Notes: generated by a model from the sequence alone, not told the origin. Shown: positions 1-6,158, numbered from the stretch's first letter. The stretch: DNA of 6,370 nucleotides from Bacteroidota bacterium (GCA_026391935.1 JAPLDC010000110.1:1-6370); one strand, 5' to 3'. Numbers and translations are program-made.

Positions 1-1568
1 AATTTTACTTTATCATAAATCGTATATCCAACAGTTCGCCATTGAGGTGTACGATATACCGGTAGCTCCATGATAAAATAACTTTTTTCGCGTGCTTTCA
101 AAACCCACTTCAATATCCATGCAGCGGTTATCGCTGTGACAAAGCCAATCAAATATAAGGTCATTAATATCAAACCTTGATAATTAAAAAATCCTTCTGT
201 TTTATTTTGCGGTACTACCAAAGAAATAAGCAATGTATAAACAGGCAAACGGGCTGAGCAACTCATCAGAGGTGTTACCATAATGGTAATGATCCTTTCC
301 TTCCAACTGCTGATGGTACGTGAACTCATAATAGCAGGAACTGCACACGCAACACCACTTATCAATGGAATAACCGAACGTCCGTTCAAACCGAATCTGC
401 GCATTAGTTTATCCATGATGAAACTCACGCGTGCCATGTAACCTGTATCTTCAAGTATTGCAATAAAAGCAAATAACAATGCTATTTGCGGAACAAAAAC
501 AACTACGCCACTTAATCCTGCAATGATACCATTAACAAATAAATTGGTAAGTTCACCGTGCGGAAGTGTACTGGAAGCCAAGTCAGAAATGGCTAAGAAG
601 GATCGCTCTATCCATTGCATCGGGAAAGCTGCAAGAAAAAATATGGTTTGAAAAATAAAAAATAATACCACCAGAAAAATAGCATATCCCCAAATCTTAT
701 GTGTTAAGACGCCATCCAACTTATGGGTAAACGTTTCTGTTTTAATAGCCGATTCATGCGTGATACAATCTTCTACAATACGATTAATGACTTTATAACG
801 CTCAACACTTTCTGCCGACTGCAACTTAGTTGTATCAATGATAATGGTATTCAACGCATCGGTGATCTTGATTTGTGTTTCCCGATTATGTAAAAAATTT
901 ATGTCGGAAAGATTATTGATAATTTGGAACGCGATAAAATCACTCTTCACTTTTACAACAGCTCTCACCTTTTCGATTGCTTCTGGAGCAATTTTTTTTA
1001 TGTCGATAAAATCATATTGAGGAACCGGTAATGGTGACAAAATTGCTTCTTTCAAAGCCTCGACACCATCTTTGTTCCTAGCACTTACTCCCAAAACTTT
1101 CACACCCAACTTTTCAGATAAACGAATGGTGTCAATAACATCACCTTCCTTTTCAACCATATCCATCATGTTGAGAGCAAGAATGACAGGGATCTTCAGG
1201 TCGATAATCTGAGAAACGAGAAATAAATTTCTTTTTAAATTACTGGCATCAGCAACAATAATCGTAACATCTGGATGGTCGCTATTATCACTGTTGCACA
1301 GCACTTCAAAGGCAACACGTTCATCCAGCGATTTAGGATACAAACTGTATGTTCCCGGCAGATCAATAAATTCAGCTGTTACAACGTTACTTAGTTTTGC
1401 GAATCCCGATTTTTTATCAACGGTAACACCTGGAAAATTTCCGGTTTTTTGATTTAAGCCTGTAAGAGCATTGAATAATGTGGATTTGCCACTATTAGGA
1501 TTTCCAACCAGCGCAACTTTCAAAGTAGGTTTTTCTGAAAAATTTACAAAAGAGCTGTTCGAATCCAC
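1..1568 (-). CDS. feoB: Ferrous iron transport protein B, C-terminus missing (window edge)
   Basis: Inner-membrane Fe(II) transporter with an N-terminal cytosolic G domain. The 522 visible codons read without a stop to the left edge; the family is usually about 650-800 residues, so the last quarter is outside. The G domain shows G1 GNPNSGKST (residues 22-30), the G2 Thr in GNFPGVTVD (49), G3 DLPG (69-72), G4 NMMD (133-136) and G5 SARNKDG (162-168). A linker with the FeoB helical domain follows, then membrane segments from about residue 292. The first gate region contains GYMARVSFIMDKLMRR and GVACAVPAIMSSRT, with the conserved Cys at 408; TPLMSCSARLPVY follows at 432-444. There is no in-frame ATG between the upstream stop (1578-1580) and the G1 motif, so I chose GTG at 1568; TTG at 1523 would be very close to G1. 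It starts 13 bases after the feoA stop with no Shine-Dalgarno, so the two are probably co-transcribed. The family assignment is certain; the exact start is likely. Confidence 0.96.
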   Translation of the reverse strand, partial: MDSNSSFVNFSEKPTLKVALVGNPNSGKSTLFNALTGLNQKTGNFPGVTVDKKSGFAKLSNVVTAEFIDLPGTYSLYPKSLDERVAFEVLCNSDNSDHPDVTIIVADASNLKRNLFLVSQIIDLKIPVILALNMMDMVEKEGDVIDTIRLSEKLGVKVLGVSARNKDGVEALKEAILSPLPVPQYDFIDIKKIAPEAIEKVRAVVKVKSDFIAFQIINNLSDINFLHNRETQIKITDALNTIIIDTTKLQSAESVERYKVINRIVEDCITHESAIKTETFTHKLDGVLTHKIWGYAIFLVVLFFIFQTIFFLAAFPMQWIERSFLAISDLASSTLPHGELTNLFVNGIIAGLSGVVVFVPQIALLFAFIAILEDTGYMARVSFIMDKLMRRFGLNGRSVIPLISGVACAVPAIMSSRTISSWKERIITIMVTPLMSCSARLPVYTLLISLVVPQNKTEGFFNYQGLILMTLYLIGFVTAITAAWILKWVLKAREKSYFIMELPVYRTPQWRTVGYTIYDKVK

Positions 1569-1581
1569 AACAAAAGATTAT

Positions 1582-1833
1582 TTATTTGGCCAAAATTGGA
1601 GATACAAGTATTGTAGAGGCTTCTGCTTTACGCAGGCTCAATAGATATCCGGAAACATAAATAGCAATAGGATCGCCCAACGGTGCAATGCGGTCAAGTT
1701 TTACGATCTCTCCCGGAGTACAACCCATTTCCAATAATTTCAAGGCCATATCCTTATCGGTAAATGAATCGATAATTGCACTTTGACCTATTTCTAATTG
1801 CGATAAATTTTTCAAACCTTTTGTTTCTGACAT
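1582..1833 (-). CDS. feoA: Ferrous iron transport protein A (FeoA, SH3-like)
   Basis: Small cytosolic SH3-fold protein that is needed for, or modulates, Fe(II) uptake by FeoB; its precise action on FeoB is still debated. The 83-residue product is normal for a stand-alone FeoA. The family signature is clear: L..L..G..A.I near the N-terminus, then LLEMGCTPGE, a run of alternating hydrophobic residues, DPIAIYVSGYLLSLRKAEA and a hydrophobic C-terminal strand. I chose ATG at 1833, with GAGG 6 bases upstream (1841-1844), over an in-frame TTG at 1845 that would add four residues (MRHI). That TTG lies inside a promoter-like TACTTTTG, which makes it a poor start. feoB follows after 13 bases, giving the common separate-gene feoA-feoB operon order. 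A Fur-like site lies 34-52 bases upstream and would fit iron-repressed expression. Confidence 0.94.
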   Translation of the reverse strand: MSETKGLKNLSQLEIGQSAIIDSFTDKDMALKLLEMGCTPGEIVKLDRIAPLGDPIAIYVSGYLLSLRKAEASTILVSPILAK

Positions 1834-1842
1834 GATATGCCT

Positions 1843-1850
1843 CAAAAGTA
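1843..1850 (-). promoter_or_regulatory. Possible feoAB promoter -7 box
   Basis: TACTTTTG on the minus strand matches the Bacteroidota -7 consensus TAnnTTTG exactly. It shares TACTTTT with the -7 boxes proposed for the two T9SS genes in this window. Against it, I see no clear TTG at the usual 19-21 base distance upstream, and a start site just downstream would leave only a few bases of leader before the feoA ATG at 1833. It may be real, giving an almost leaderless message, or a chance match. Confidence 0.3.
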
Positions 1851-1866
1851 CGCATTATTTAAGCCT

Positions 1867-1885
1867 GAAAATGATTAAACTGATA
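1867..1885. promoter_or_regulatory. Fur-box-like site upstream of feoAB
   Basis: The plus-strand sequence beginning GAAAATGAT matches about 12 of 19 positions of the classical Fur box GATAATGATAATCATTATC, with 8 of 9 in the left half. Read on the minus strand, AATCATTTTC matches 9 of 10 bases of the second half. It lies 34-52 bases upstream of feoA, next to the candidate -7 box, where a repressor would block transcription. feoAB operons are commonly Fur-controlled, so the position makes sense. In AT-rich DNA a match of this quality can arise by chance, and I infer the regulator only from the motif and the downstream genes. Confidence 0.3.
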
Positions 1886-1925
1886 CCTAAAACAGGGTAT
1901 TTTTAGTAGGGAAGGACGTTTTCGT

Positions 1926-2084
1926 TTAGAAAAAATTATTGGAAAGCGACTCGGAAAGTTCAACTTTCCATTTCGGACAATCTCCGCAACGATTTTTTTT
2001 ATGAAACATATAACAACCCGAAAACAAAGACATCGTTGCAATAATGACTATCACCTTTAATGTATTTTGTAAAATATTTTTCAT
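1926..2084 (-). CDS. Small predicted lipoprotein with CxxCP motif
   Basis: A 52-residue protein of unknown function. ATG at 2084 gives a typical lipoprotein signal: K at residue 2, a hydrophobic stretch at 9-21 (LKVIVIIATMSLF), then lipobox LFSGC with the acylated Cys at 24. The mature part is only 29 residues: a basic patch (HKKNR), CGDCPKW with Cys 33 and Cys 36, and a short tail. Longer upstream starts (in-frame TTG at 2120) would put residues before the signal sequence and overlap the promoter, so I reject them. A TATCTTTG box about 19 bases upstream gives a sensible leader. It is transcribed toward feoA, 92 bases away, and divergently from the mlaE-like gene. Short lipoproteins ending in a C-x-C-P or CxxCP basic tail occur in Bacteroidota, from general memory and not checked here; the CxxC could bind metal or be redox-active, which is inference. 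Lipoprotein features are clear; expression is likely. Confidence 0.65.
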   Translation of the reverse strand: MKNILQNTLKVIVIIATMSLFSGCYMFHKKNRCGDCPKWKVELSESLSNNFF

Positions 2085-2102
2085 GCCTGATAGTTGTTTA
2101 TA

Positions 2103-2110
2103 CAAAGATA
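2103..2110 (-). promoter_or_regulatory. Likely -7 promoter box of the small lipoprotein
   Basis: TATCTTTG on the minus strand matches the Bacteroidota -7 consensus TAnnTTTG exactly. It sits 18 bases upstream of the lipoprotein ATG at 2084, leaving a leader of roughly 10-15 bases. No TTG falls at the expected 19-21 bases further upstream, so the -33 element is missing or weak. Confidence 0.4.
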
Positions 2111-2204
2111 GCAAAAACAAAACACATCATTTGTGTCCAATTATTCTTAAATTTAACCCTGAATTCAGCTAATTCAAAAAAAGAACTGTTTTTTAGGCAA
2201 AAAC

Positions 2205-2945
2205 ATGAGAATATTTTTTCATTTCGGCAGGTATTTTTTGTTAATGAAACGGGCATTTGGCAAGCCGGAAAAGCTTGCTATTTACCGCGACCGCATTTTT
2301 GAAGAAATAAATTTGCTGGGCATCGGTTCCCTTGGCATTGTCGCTATCATTTCCGTTTTTATGGGAGCCGTTATTACACTGCAGTCTGCCTTCAATTTTG
2401 AAAGTCCGCTTATCCCTGTTTATGCAGTTGGTGTTGCCGTGCGCGATTCGATGATCTTGGAATTTTCCCCAGCAATTGTCAGTTTGATACTTGCAGGAAA
2501 AGTTGGATCCAGCATTGCTTCTGAAATTGGGACGATGCGTGTGACGGAGCAGGTTGATGCTTTGGAGATCATGGGTATTAATTCTGCCAGCTATCTGATC
2601 TTTCCAAAAATTATTGCTTCCTTATTGTTTAATCCAGTCTTAATTGTATTCTCCATGTTCTTGGGTGTATTGGGTGGTTATATTTTCGGAGTACTAACAG
2701 GAGTTGTTACTGATTACGAATTTATTTATGGTATCACGTATGATTTCAGGCCTTACAATGTGATATATGCTTTGATAAAATCAGGCGTTTTCGCCTTTAT
2801 TATTGCATCTGTTCCAGCCTATCATGGTTATTATACACAAGGAGGCGCTTTGGAAGTGGGCCGCTCTAGTACCAGAGGCGTAGTTTATAGCAGTGTATTG
2901 ATTCTTGCATTCGATCTTATTTTAACACAACTTTTATTGTCGTGA
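2205..2945 (+). CDS. mlaE: MlaE-type ABC transporter permease (phospholipid/MCE system)
   Basis: A 246-residue inner-membrane permease of the MlaE/DUF140 family, which forms the membrane core of Mla-type transporters moving phospholipids between inner and outer membranes. The family hallmark is plain: SLILAGKVGSS (residues 93-103) leading into EIGTMRVTEQVDALEIMGI (107-125), the segment that faces the ATPase. Hydrophobic membrane segments lie at about 40-62, 84-100, 132-170, 190-205 and 225-245, and length is normal for the family. The N-terminus (FGRYFLLMKRAFGKPEK) resembles the short amphipathic interface helix of Bacteroidota homologues, so I chose ATG at 2205, preceded by AAAAAC, over Met 14 at 2244. 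The stop overlaps the start of the ATPase gene by 4 bases (GTGA), implying translational coupling. No good promoter is visible; the operon probably starts within 2111-2204, divergent from the lipoprotein. Substrate direction cannot be read from sequence. Confidence 0.93.
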   Translation: MRIFFHFGRYFLLMKRAFGKPEKLAIYRDRIFEEINLLGIGSLGIVAIISVFMGAVITLQSAFNFESPLIPVYAVGVAVRDSMILEFSPAIVSLILAGKVGSSIASEIGTMRVTEQVDALEIMGINSASYLIFPKIIASLLFNPVLIVFSMFLGVLGGYIFGVLTGVVTDYEFIYGITYDFRPYNVIYALIKSGVFAFIIASVPAYHGYYTQGGALEVGRSSTRGVVYSSVLILAFDLILTQLLLS

Positions 2946-3694
2946 TAGAAATTAAAAACATATCAAAATCTTTTTCAGGAAGAAATGTCATTCACAACAT
3001 TTCCTTCAATTTTGAACCCGGAAAAACGAATATGATCATTGGTGAAAGCGGTTCAGGTAAAACTACTATATTAAAATGCATGGTAGGTTTAAATGAGCTG
3101 GATTCAGGCGAAGTTTTATATAATGGACGTAATTTTTACGATCTGGATTTTAATGGTAAAAAAGCCATCCGCAAAGAGATAGGAATGCTATTTCAAGGAG
3201 GCGCATTGTTTGATTCAAAAACAGTGGAAGAAAATGTTGTATTTCCAATTTCAATGTTCACCGATCAAAGCGAAAGCGAAAAGCGGGATAGAGCAAATTT
3301 TTGTTTACAAAGAGTAAACCTTAAAAATGCAAATAAATTATACCCTTCAGAATTAAGCGGTGGAATGAAAAAACGTGTGGCAATCGCCCGTGCAATAGCT
3401 GTTCAGCCCAAATATTTGTTTTGTGATGAGCCAAATTCAGGATTGGATCCAATCACCTCGATAGTGATTGATAATCTGATCAAAGAAATTACAGATGAAT
3501 ATGAGATTACTACCATTGTGATCACACATGATATGAATTCGGTCATTGAAATTGGTGACAAGATCATGTTTATTTATAAAGGAGATAACTGGTGGGAAGG
3601 CAGCAAGGAAGAAATTCTTAAAACGGAGAACATCGAAGTCTGTGATTTTGTTTATGCTACAAAATTCATGAAAAACCTGCGGTCAAAATTCTAA
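2942..3694 (+). CDS. mlaF: MlaF-type ABC transporter ATP-binding protein
   Basis: A 250-residue cytosolic ATPase that would pair as a dimer with the preceding permease and power lipid transport. All nucleotide-binding motifs are intact: Walker A GESGSGKTT (34-42), Q-loop LFQGGALFD (83-91, Gln 85), signature LSGGM (138-142) followed by KKRVAIARA, Walker B YLFCDE (158-163, catalytic Glu 163), D-loop SGLD (166-169) and H-loop His 196 in THDM. The LFQGGALFDSKTVEENV stretch after the Q-loop and the SGGMKKR form of the signature are typical of MlaF/TrnD proteins rather than of generic importers. The start is GTG at 2942, overlapping the permease stop by 4 bases; MIEIKNISKSF is a standard N-terminus, so the start is secure. 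The usual third gene, an MCE-domain MlaD, does not follow: a terminator begins 21 bases after the stop. Confidence 0.93.
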   Translation: MIEIKNISKSFSGRNVIHNISFNFEPGKTNMIIGESGSGKTTILKCMVGLNELDSGEVLYNGRNFYDLDFNGKKAIRKEIGMLFQGGALFDSKTVEENVVFPISMFTDQSESEKRDRANFCLQRVNLKNANKLYPSELSGGMKKRVAIARAIAVQPKYLFCDEPNSGLDPITSIVIDNLIKEITDEYEITTIVITHDMNSVIEIGDKIMFIYKGDNWWEGSKEEILKTENIEVCDFVYATKFMKNLRSKF

Positions 3695-3714
3695 TAAAGA
3701 AATCCGTTTAGCAC

Positions 3715-3757
3715 AAAAAAATCGTCCTGCACAATAAAGTGCAGGACGATTTTTTTA
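3715..3757. terminator. Bidirectional intrinsic terminator
   Basis: A perfect 12-bp stem, ATCGTCCTGCAC (3721-3732) and its complement (3739-3750), closes a six-base AATAAA loop. It is flanked by A6 (3715-3720) on the left and T6 (3751-3756) on the right, so each strand has a GC-containing stem and a U tract. It lies 21 bases after the mlaF stop and 14 bases beyond the stop of the converging T9SS gene, and most likely ends both transcripts. Confidence 0.92.
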
Positions 3758-3770
3758 TTCAGATCAGTTA

Positions 3771-4841
3771 TTATTTAGTAATAACCAATTGTTTTGTGAA
3801 GTTATGACCACCAGCATTTAATTGGTAGAAATAAGTTCCAGCAGCAAATTTAGAAGCATCAACTTTTACAGTATACGTTCCAGCATTTTGGTTGCTATAA
3901 TTGTTTTCAGAAATTTTACGTCCTGATTTATCAAAAATTACAAGACTTACAGCACTTGCATTTTTCTCTAAAGTATATTCAACAGTAACATTGTTAACAG
4001 CAGGGTTTGGGTAAGTAGTTAATTTCATTCCGTTAAAGAATTCGTTAACTCCTGTAGCATCAGAAATAACAGCCCATAAAGCGATGTTATTATCAAATAA
4101 ACCTGTTGCAGCAGCACCAGAGAACAATTCGTCAGTTACGAACCATTTTGTAGCTGTTTTGTGGTACGCGTAATCTTGTTCTAAAGCAGAGTTAATATCA
4201 TCAGATACTAAACCAGCAGTATCACCAGGAGCAAGCGTTGAAAAATCAACACCAATTGCAAAATCACCTACGAATGTTTGAGGTGCAGAGAAAGACACAT
4301 AGTTAAAATTAATTGTATCAATATCAGCATACAAAATATCAGCAGAAGCTCTAACGATGTTTGGCCCGATGAAGTTAAGAACTGAAGAGTTAAATGCACC
4401 AGCATTGATGTTGTATGCTTTGTTTGCAGCCATGTCGTATGAATTTACAACAACTTTAGAAGTTACAGAACTTCCTAGATCGCTTTGTTTTCCACCAAAC
4501 CACATTAAAGCACCAATAACTTTTACCGGTGTTGGGTTCACGTTCAAATACCCTTGAGCAACTTGTTTAAAGCCATTTAAACTTCCATTGTTACCATAAA
4601 GGTATCCTGTTGTTAATGTTGCACTTCCATAAGAATAAAAAGTAGGTGCAGTTACATCAAATGCAGGCAAAAAGTCTGTAACGTTAACAAGACCTGTTGT
4701 GTCTGGATTTGTAATAGCTCTTGTAGCACTCATTGTATAAGGGATCGCCTTTACAACAAAATGCTGAGGACCTTCAACTGTTTGAGCGCTTGAATTAAAA
4801 GCAATCGCTGCAACAGCAATTAGTGTGTAGATTTTTTTCAT
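3771..4841 (-). CDS. Secreted protein with T9SS type A C-terminal sorting domain, unknown function
   Basis: A 356-residue predicted secreted protein. Residues 1-19 form a Sec signal peptide (MKKIYTLIAVAAIAFNSSA), with likely cleavage before Gln 20, which fits the Bacteroidota tendency to cut before Gln and cyclise it. Residues 270-356 are a T9SS type A sorting domain (Por secretion tail): NGMKLTTYPNPAVNNVTVEY, then LVIFDKSGRKI, AGTYTVKVDASKFAAGTYFYQL and the basic end KQLVITK. In this pathway the protein crosses the outer membrane, and the domain is usually removed on release or anchoring. The middle (about 21-260) is rich in Thr, Ser, Asn, Ala and aromatic residues with alternating hydrophobics, suggesting beta structure; I recognise no enzyme motif and it has no Cys. 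Its ends resemble those of the next gene upstream while the middle does not. It has its own TTG-N19-TACTTTTA promoter and an A-rich leader without Shine-Dalgarno. Confidence 0.9.
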   Translation of the reverse strand: MKKIYTLIAVAAIAFNSSAQTVEGPQHFVVKAIPYTMSATRAITNPDTTGLVNVTDFLPAFDVTAPTFYSYGSATLTTGYLYGNNGSLNGFKQVAQGYLNVNPTPVKVIGALMWFGGKQSDLGSSVTSKVVVNSYDMAANKAYNINAGAFNSSVLNFIGPNIVRASADILYADIDTINFNYVSFSAPQTFVGDFAIGVDFSTLAPGDTAGLVSDDINSALEQDYAYHKTATKWFVTDELFSGAAATGLFDNNIALWAVISDATGVNEFFNGMKLTTYPNPAVNNVTVEYTLEKNASAVSLVIFDKSGRKISENNYSNQNAGTYTVKVDASKFAAGTYFYQLNAGGHNFTKQLVITK

Positions 4842-4882
4842 TTTTTTGTTTTTAAGAATTAGTAATTTTTCTGATTGAGGGT

Positions 4883-4912
4883 TAAAAGTACAAATAATAA
4901 TACAAAAAACAA
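4883..4912 (-). promoter_or_regulatory. Bacteroidota-type promoter of the first T9SS cargo gene
   Basis: On the minus strand, TTG (4912-4910) is followed after 19 bases by TACTTTTA (4890-4883), a 7-of-8 variant of TTG-N19-TAnnTTTG. It leaves a leader of about 35-40 bases that ends in A-rich sequence directly before the ATG at 4841, with no Shine-Dalgarno. The second T9SS gene has the same -7 octamer at a similar distance, which strengthens the call. Confidence 0.55.
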
Positions 4913-4937
4913 TATCTCAATTGTTAAATAAAATTAA

Positions 4938-4969
4938 GAAAGCCACTCCGATACATCGGAGTGGCTTTC
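4938..4969 (-). terminator. Intrinsic terminator of the second T9SS cargo gene
   Basis: The arms GAAAGCCACTCCGAT (4938-4952) and their exact complement (4955-4969) form a 15-bp inverted repeat with a two-base centre, so the real loop is somewhat larger. On the minus strand it begins 20 bases after the stop of the 4989-6086 gene and is followed by TTCTTAATTTTATTT, a broken U tract. It separates that gene from the promoter of the next one, so the two T9SS genes are probably separate transcripts. Confidence 0.85.
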
Positions 4970-4988
4970 AAAAGAATATTCAGAAATA

Positions 4989-6086
4989 TTACTTGATAAC
5001 TACCATTTTCATTGCTGAAGATACAGTATTACCTACGTTTAATGAATAATAATATACACCAGCAGAAAGATTCTCTACATTAAATTTGATGGTATGAACA
5101 CCAGCACCTTGCTCACCAACATTTTGAGAATAAACAATTTTTCCTGTTACATCAAAAATATTCAAAGCAATTGAAGCGTTCTTCTCTAATTCATAAGAAA
5201 TACCAGAAACACCATTTGTAGGGTTTGGCATATTTTGTGACAATTTCACGCCGTTTGTAAATTCAGAAACTCCTAAAGCAGCTTCAATAACAAAGATCTC
5301 ATCTAATCTTAATACATCTTGATCATTCGCATTGTGATGGAAAGCAAATGTTACTTGTTGTCCATTGTAAGCTACAGGAACGTTTGCAGATTTCAACAAC
5401 CATGTTGTATCTGTATTCCAAGTTGCAGATGGATATGGATCGTCAGCTAAAGTATAAATTGCAGGAGCTGTGTAATCAGAAAAAGATAATGGTGAAGAAA
5501 ATGCATTTGAAACTAATACTTCATATCCATCACGGTATCTGTTAAATCTGTCAAACCACTTTAAAGTAGCTCCACCAGCAGGAATAGTGATTGGTCCAAA
5601 TTCTAACCAGTTGTCAGCTTGTCCGGCTGGAACAAACCAAGAAGTTGCTTGCCAGAAAAAAGTACTGTCGTAAGTTCCAACGTGTCCTGCAGTAGCTTGA
5701 GTTTCCCAAGGATGGTAAAAATTAGCACCATGTGGAGTTGAACAAGTAGAACAAGACATTCCATAGATACTAGAATCGGTAGAATAATAAACTCCGAAAT
5801 CCATTGCAAAACCTGCGTTGTTTGTGGTTAATCCATCATTATCTTCTGTTACAATAGTAAACCCTGCAACATCCGCTGGATTATAAACATACGTTGAAGA
5901 TAATGGCATATACATTAATGTGTCTCCAACTGCACGAGAACCTGTAACAGGAACGGCGATAACTTTTGGAGAAACTGTTGAATGACGAGGAGAGAATGAA
6001 CTAGAAGAAGACATTGATCCTCTTTCCTGAGCATTTGCAGATAATACTAATGCTACAGCAGCAATTACTGTGTAAATTTTTTTCAT
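4989..6086 (-). CDS. Secreted T9SS type A cargo protein with choice-of-anchor J-like domain
   Basis: A 365-residue predicted secreted protein. The signal peptide is MKKIYTVIAAVALVLSANA with probable cleavage before Gln 20. A Ser-rich stretch follows (24-32). Residues about 145-270 resemble the choice-of-anchor J / cleaved-adhesin fold, a beta-sandwich found in extracellular Bacteroidota proteins: NWLEFGPITIPAGGATLKW, YEVLVSN, the WLLKSANVPVAYNGQQVTFAFHH segment and a final LRLDEIFVIEA strand. This assignment rests on pattern and may be remote. Residues 278-365 are a T9SS type A sorting domain (NGVKLSQNMPNPTNG, LNIFDVTGKIV, LSAGVYYYSLNVG, ending KMVVIK). The only two cysteines lie in CSTC (112-115), with His 119 and His 125 nearby. 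It is probably exported to the surface or medium; binding or adhesion is a guess and no catalytic motif is seen. It has its own promoter and terminator, and its linker and ends resemble the neighbouring T9SS gene. Confidence 0.9.
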   Translation of the reverse strand: MKKIYTVIAAVALVLSANAQERGSMSSSSSFSPRHSTVSPKVIAVPVTGSRAVGDTLMYMPLSSTYVYNPADVAGFTIVTEDNDGLTTNNAGFAMDFGVYYSTDSSIYGMSCSTCSTPHGANFYHPWETQATAGHVGTYDSTFFWQATSWFVPAGQADNWLEFGPITIPAGGATLKWFDRFNRYRDGYEVLVSNAFSSPLSFSDYTAPAIYTLADDPYPSATWNTDTTWLLKSANVPVAYNGQQVTFAFHHNANDQDVLRLDEIFVIEAALGVSEFTNGVKLSQNMPNPTNGVSGISYELEKNASIALNIFDVTGKIVYSQNVGEQGAGVHTIKFNVENLSAGVYYYSLNVGNTVSSAMKMVVIK

Positions 6087-6126
6087 TTTTATTTTGTTTT
6101 AGTTAATTAATTGGGGTTTGAAGAAG

Positions 6127-6158
6127 TAAAAGTATAAAATTGGTAATTAAAATCCAAA
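6127..6158 (-). promoter_or_regulatory. Bacteroidota-type promoter of the second T9SS cargo gene
   Basis: On the minus strand, TTTG (6158-6155) is followed after 20 bases by TACTTTTA (6134-6127), close to the TTTG-N19/20-TAnnTTTG consensus. The leader of about 35-40 bases is AT-rich, ends in AAAATAAAA before the ATG at 6086, and has no Shine-Dalgarno. The TTTG is the end of the T run of the gcvP terminator. Confidence 0.55.

Noticed and set aside
838..1020. Plus-strand 60-residue hydrophobic open frame
   Set aside because: It lies wholly antisense to an intact feoB G-domain and helical region, and hydrophobicity here follows from antisense reading.
1883..1900. ATACC/GGTAT hairpin as a terminator after the lipoprotein gene
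   Set aside because: Only five base pairs with a large loop and no proper T run after it on the minus strand.
1859..2041. Minus-strand 60-residue open frame
   Set aside because: It is a shadow of the lipoprotein in another frame and lacks any motif; the lipoprotein frame has a coherent signal and lipobox.
2130..2155. TTTG followed by TAAATTTA as a possible mlaEF promoter
   Set aside because: The spacer is only 14 bases, against the usual 19-21, and the -7 box is imperfect in a very AT-rich stretch. I do not call it.
2060..2302. Plus-strand 80-residue open frame over the divergent region and the start of mlaE
   Set aside because: It overlaps the lipoprotein gene, its promoter and mlaE in another frame, and the protein shows no recognisable domain.
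4357..4557. Plus-strand open frame within the first T9SS gene
   Set aside because: Antisense to a well-supported secreted protein with intact ends; no promoter or domain seen.
5348..5809. Open frames (plus 5348-5545, minus 5603-5809) within the second T9SS gene
   Set aside because: Both are out-of-frame shadows of the continuous 365-residue protein; Leu/Gln-rich runs are typical of such shadows.
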